This document shows, one piece after another, positions 61,375-64,000 of a stretch of DNA of 64,000 bases. The stretch is from Apostichopus japonicus (Eukaryota; Echinodermata; Holothuroidea; Aspidochirotida; Stichopodidae). Position 1 is the first letter of the stretch. Every line of letters starts with the position of its first letter. A program made the position numbers and the translations under genes. The stretch is taken from NCBI RefSeq assembly GCF_037975245.1, contig NC_092569.1:22412168-22476167 (forward strand), written 5' to 3'. Below the pieces are notes generated by a model. It saw only the letters and a program-made list of their open reading frames with translations. It ran no database searches and was not told where the DNA came from.

Positions 61375-64000
61375 GTAAGTCTTTCTATTATTCAATATTT
61401 TTAATATTTTACCACTGAATATTTCCTGACTGTTTCGAAAATAACAAGTTGTGTTGCTGAGATAACTCTGTTTATATTAAATGATGTGACAAACTGAAGT
61501 AAAAGCTTTTTCCATTAAATAGGAAAACATCGATAAAAATACCTGATGAAATTCAGTAAGAAAGGCCTTCAATTTAAAATACTTAGAATTTTTAACCTTG
61601 CGAAAGAACGACAGTGTTTCGACACATAACAAAACGTCTTTAATTGAACCACGCATACTGGAAAATACTAAATTAGATCAAATTGGTTTTCTATGCCTAA
61701 ATAAAGTATTCTCTAATTTTTGCTTACATGTAAAATACTTAGAAGAATAGCTATTTCATACATCTTAAGCGAATTACGTTAAACACCAATTTTATCAAAG
61801 TCAACAACGTTTCGTGATATGACAAGAAAATATCATTCTCTTTTTAAACTATGAGTATATCGCTCTCCACATATCCTTTACAGCACATCAGTGCACAAGG
61901 TTACCCTTCCAATAGCCAAGCCCACCTTTCTGGGGTACATATCAACACGTTCAAAAACTCCTTCATTTCATCTTATCGATTATTGTACTTAATTAGCAAG
62001 TACTTTAATCAATTTACAAATTCAAATTTCACAATGTTTACAAGTACAATAACTGACACTTTGAAATTCAATAATTCCAGTGATAACTAAAAGCTATAAT
62101 ATTTTCTAGATTCATAAGTGAAAATGTTTCTTCTTGTTAAACATCCAGACATGGGATTCCCTATCGATACAAACCATAGTCGGTGTTTTTTGTATGGTTA
62201 TGTGTTTCTAATGTTGTTTGTCTTGATTTATTTATTATGCTTTGCTTATATTTTCCTTTTTGTTATTAAATATAAACGAATCACTTGATTCTCGTCTGTA
62301 TAAAGACAACTTCCTTTTGTCAGCTCTGTTGTTTGGATATGATTTCCAAACAGAGTCGTTATTGCTTGTCTTCGTCCAAGTTATCATTATGAATACATTA
62401 AAGCTATATCTGCGTTGACAAATCTAACACCAAATATGTCATAATTCAATCACAAAAAATGCTTAAATTAACTTCAAATACAAATATTCAACAGTTGGGT
62501 AACTACTGTGAGCAAAACTATAAAACTATAACTTCAAAGGGTGTAGGTGATCAATTGAATCAAATTTGAAGCAATGCTTAGTTTTAAGTTTGAAAATATT
62601 TCTGTAAACTATCATCCAAACGCGAAATTTGCAGCTTTACATTTTCTAAGGGAACACCTAAATTTTTACTTCCTCCAGATGCTCATCGATATCACTTTAA
62701 AAGATATCGTTATTTAAGTAGCAATGTTTGAAAAACAATCTGCAACAAGACAAAAAGATATTTTGATATGCATTTGAAAAACATAACAAAAAGATCACTA
62801 CTTTTGGACATGCACATTTTCAAGGAAACAAGGTTGAATAACAATAAGTTTAATTAAAACTAACTGATATACACGTCAATTTAATTTAAAACTAATTTAA
62901 GGAAATTATAAAATGACATATACGAGATTAATGCTGAAAATAGTCAACTTAGATTAAACGGATTTATTGCAGAACGGATTATCAAAAAAACAACTACTTT
63001 AACACAACCAGAATAATAACAATTCCATTTTTTGTTAGCGCTACGGCTGTGTTCAGACACTACGTTGTTTCTTTATATTGCTTCCACAAGGAATGGTACG
63101 CGATCGTTAGAAATGACTCCTGCGATATTAGTGGCTAGCATACATTTGTTCTCTCTTTCTGTGTTTTCTTGTCATTTTATTCTTCCTTCAGTTATATATA
63201 TTGTTCGAAATTTATAGTAATTATAATCACGATACTCAACTTTGTTAACTTGATAACAATAATTGTTTTAACCGCAATTTTTAAATATGATGGATATAAG
63301 AGCAGAGGAAATGTAAGACATTTTAAAATGATAAAGTTGTTAAGAACGTCTCCTATTGAATGACTTTCTAATTGACAGTTCAATAAGATTGATTTCACAA
63401 GTCGAGATCACAATTATTTCCTCAATGAAAAATGTCAAAACGAAAAGTAGTATCACTTGACCAGAGGTAACTCCCTTACACCCAGACTTAATGTCCCCTT
63501 ACAATACCAAGATAACGGGAAACTTCAAAGAAAGGAAATTAGATTTTGGTAGTGAATGGAAAACTTAACTGAGATATTTTGATATATCGCTACCTAAAAA
63601 TAAAAAGTACAAACAATGTGCACATCTCTAAATATGCTCATATTACTATCAATTTATTAATGCAAGAAACGATAAAATGCATTTTTGTTTAACTCACTTT
63701 CATGAACATTGCACGTTTTGAAATACTGTTTCAGTTCTCGTAAGTTAAAATGAAACACCTAAAAAGAATTAAATGTCGTATGTGTGAGACTTGATTAACT
63801 GTGTATCTCGAATTGACGTGTCGCGCTAGTATAATGAAATGTGCAGAAACGTGGAAGTCTAGTAAGCAGTAGTGATTTGTTGATGATAATAACTATTAAT
63901 AGTCTTTTAAGAGCATTGTATAAAAAATAATACTGTTTTTTACGAACATGATCTTTAATTGTATAACCTAGAAGATTAAACAGATTGGAAGTCGCTTTCC
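61375..64000. other. Probable intron 1 of gene E
   Basis: AT-rich, with no exon, repeat or RNA gene recognised. Confidence 0.4.

Noticed and set aside
1-64000. CRISPR arrays, operons, tRNA or rRNA genes
   Set aside because: The repeats lack spaced regular units, the genes are intron-split animal genes, and no tRNA or rRNA signature was recognised by eye.

Overview
The window is AT-rich animal DNA: multi-exon genes with GT-AG introns, long introns, many transposon relics, and no bacterial features. The recognisable genes encode secreted fibrinogen-related proteins joining fibrinogen C-terminal domains (FReD), a TIL (trypsin-inhibitor-like, cysteine-rich) domain and an EGF-like domain. This protein style and base composition suggest a marine deuterostome invertebrate, most likely an echinoderm such as a sea cucumber. 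The taxon is inference, not shown directly.

Layout. Gene A (+, 6-2557) enters from the left edge; only its last three exons are present. Gene B (+, 10717-20438) is complete: eight coding exons, 535 codons. Gene C (+, 27377-34708) has exons 1-5 of the same plan, then breaks inside exon 6 at about 34697 and stops. From 34.7 to 44.1 kb lies a transposon-rich island: an orphan-protein pseudogene, a 42-bp minisatellite, a perfect palindrome, a repeat with a hammerhead-like core, and a decayed Polinton/Maverick-type viral element with a MITE inserted in one of its genes. Gene D (-, 55423-44165) is complete: eight coding exons, 603 codons. Gene E (+, from 61309) shows only a candidate signal-peptide exon.

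Shared plan, with matching exon sizes and phases in B, C and D: signal-peptide exon; short Ser/Thr-rich linker exon; FReD exons 1 and 2 without the C-terminal FReD exon; TIL exon; exon encoding a cysteine-rich segment, an EGF-like domain and the start of a second FReD; FReD middle exon; FReD C-terminal exon. The proteins should be secreted, with one C-terminally incomplete FReD and one complete FReD either side of a TIL-EGF hinge. Family knowledge suggests carbohydrate or microbe recognition by the complete FReD; no function is proven here.

Evolution. The 3' part of gene A plus about 4.5 kb downstream matches the 3' part of gene B plus its downstream DNA (copies about 17.9 kb apart), and the 5' ends of B and C match (about 16.7 kb apart), so A-B-C is a tandem array. 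Each copy has since changed: A lacks TIL and EGF, C has lost its 3' half, and D carries a Tyr/Cys-rich triplet-repeat insertion inside its last FReD. All exon borders were read by eye from splice signals, phase and similarity between copies; no database search was run.
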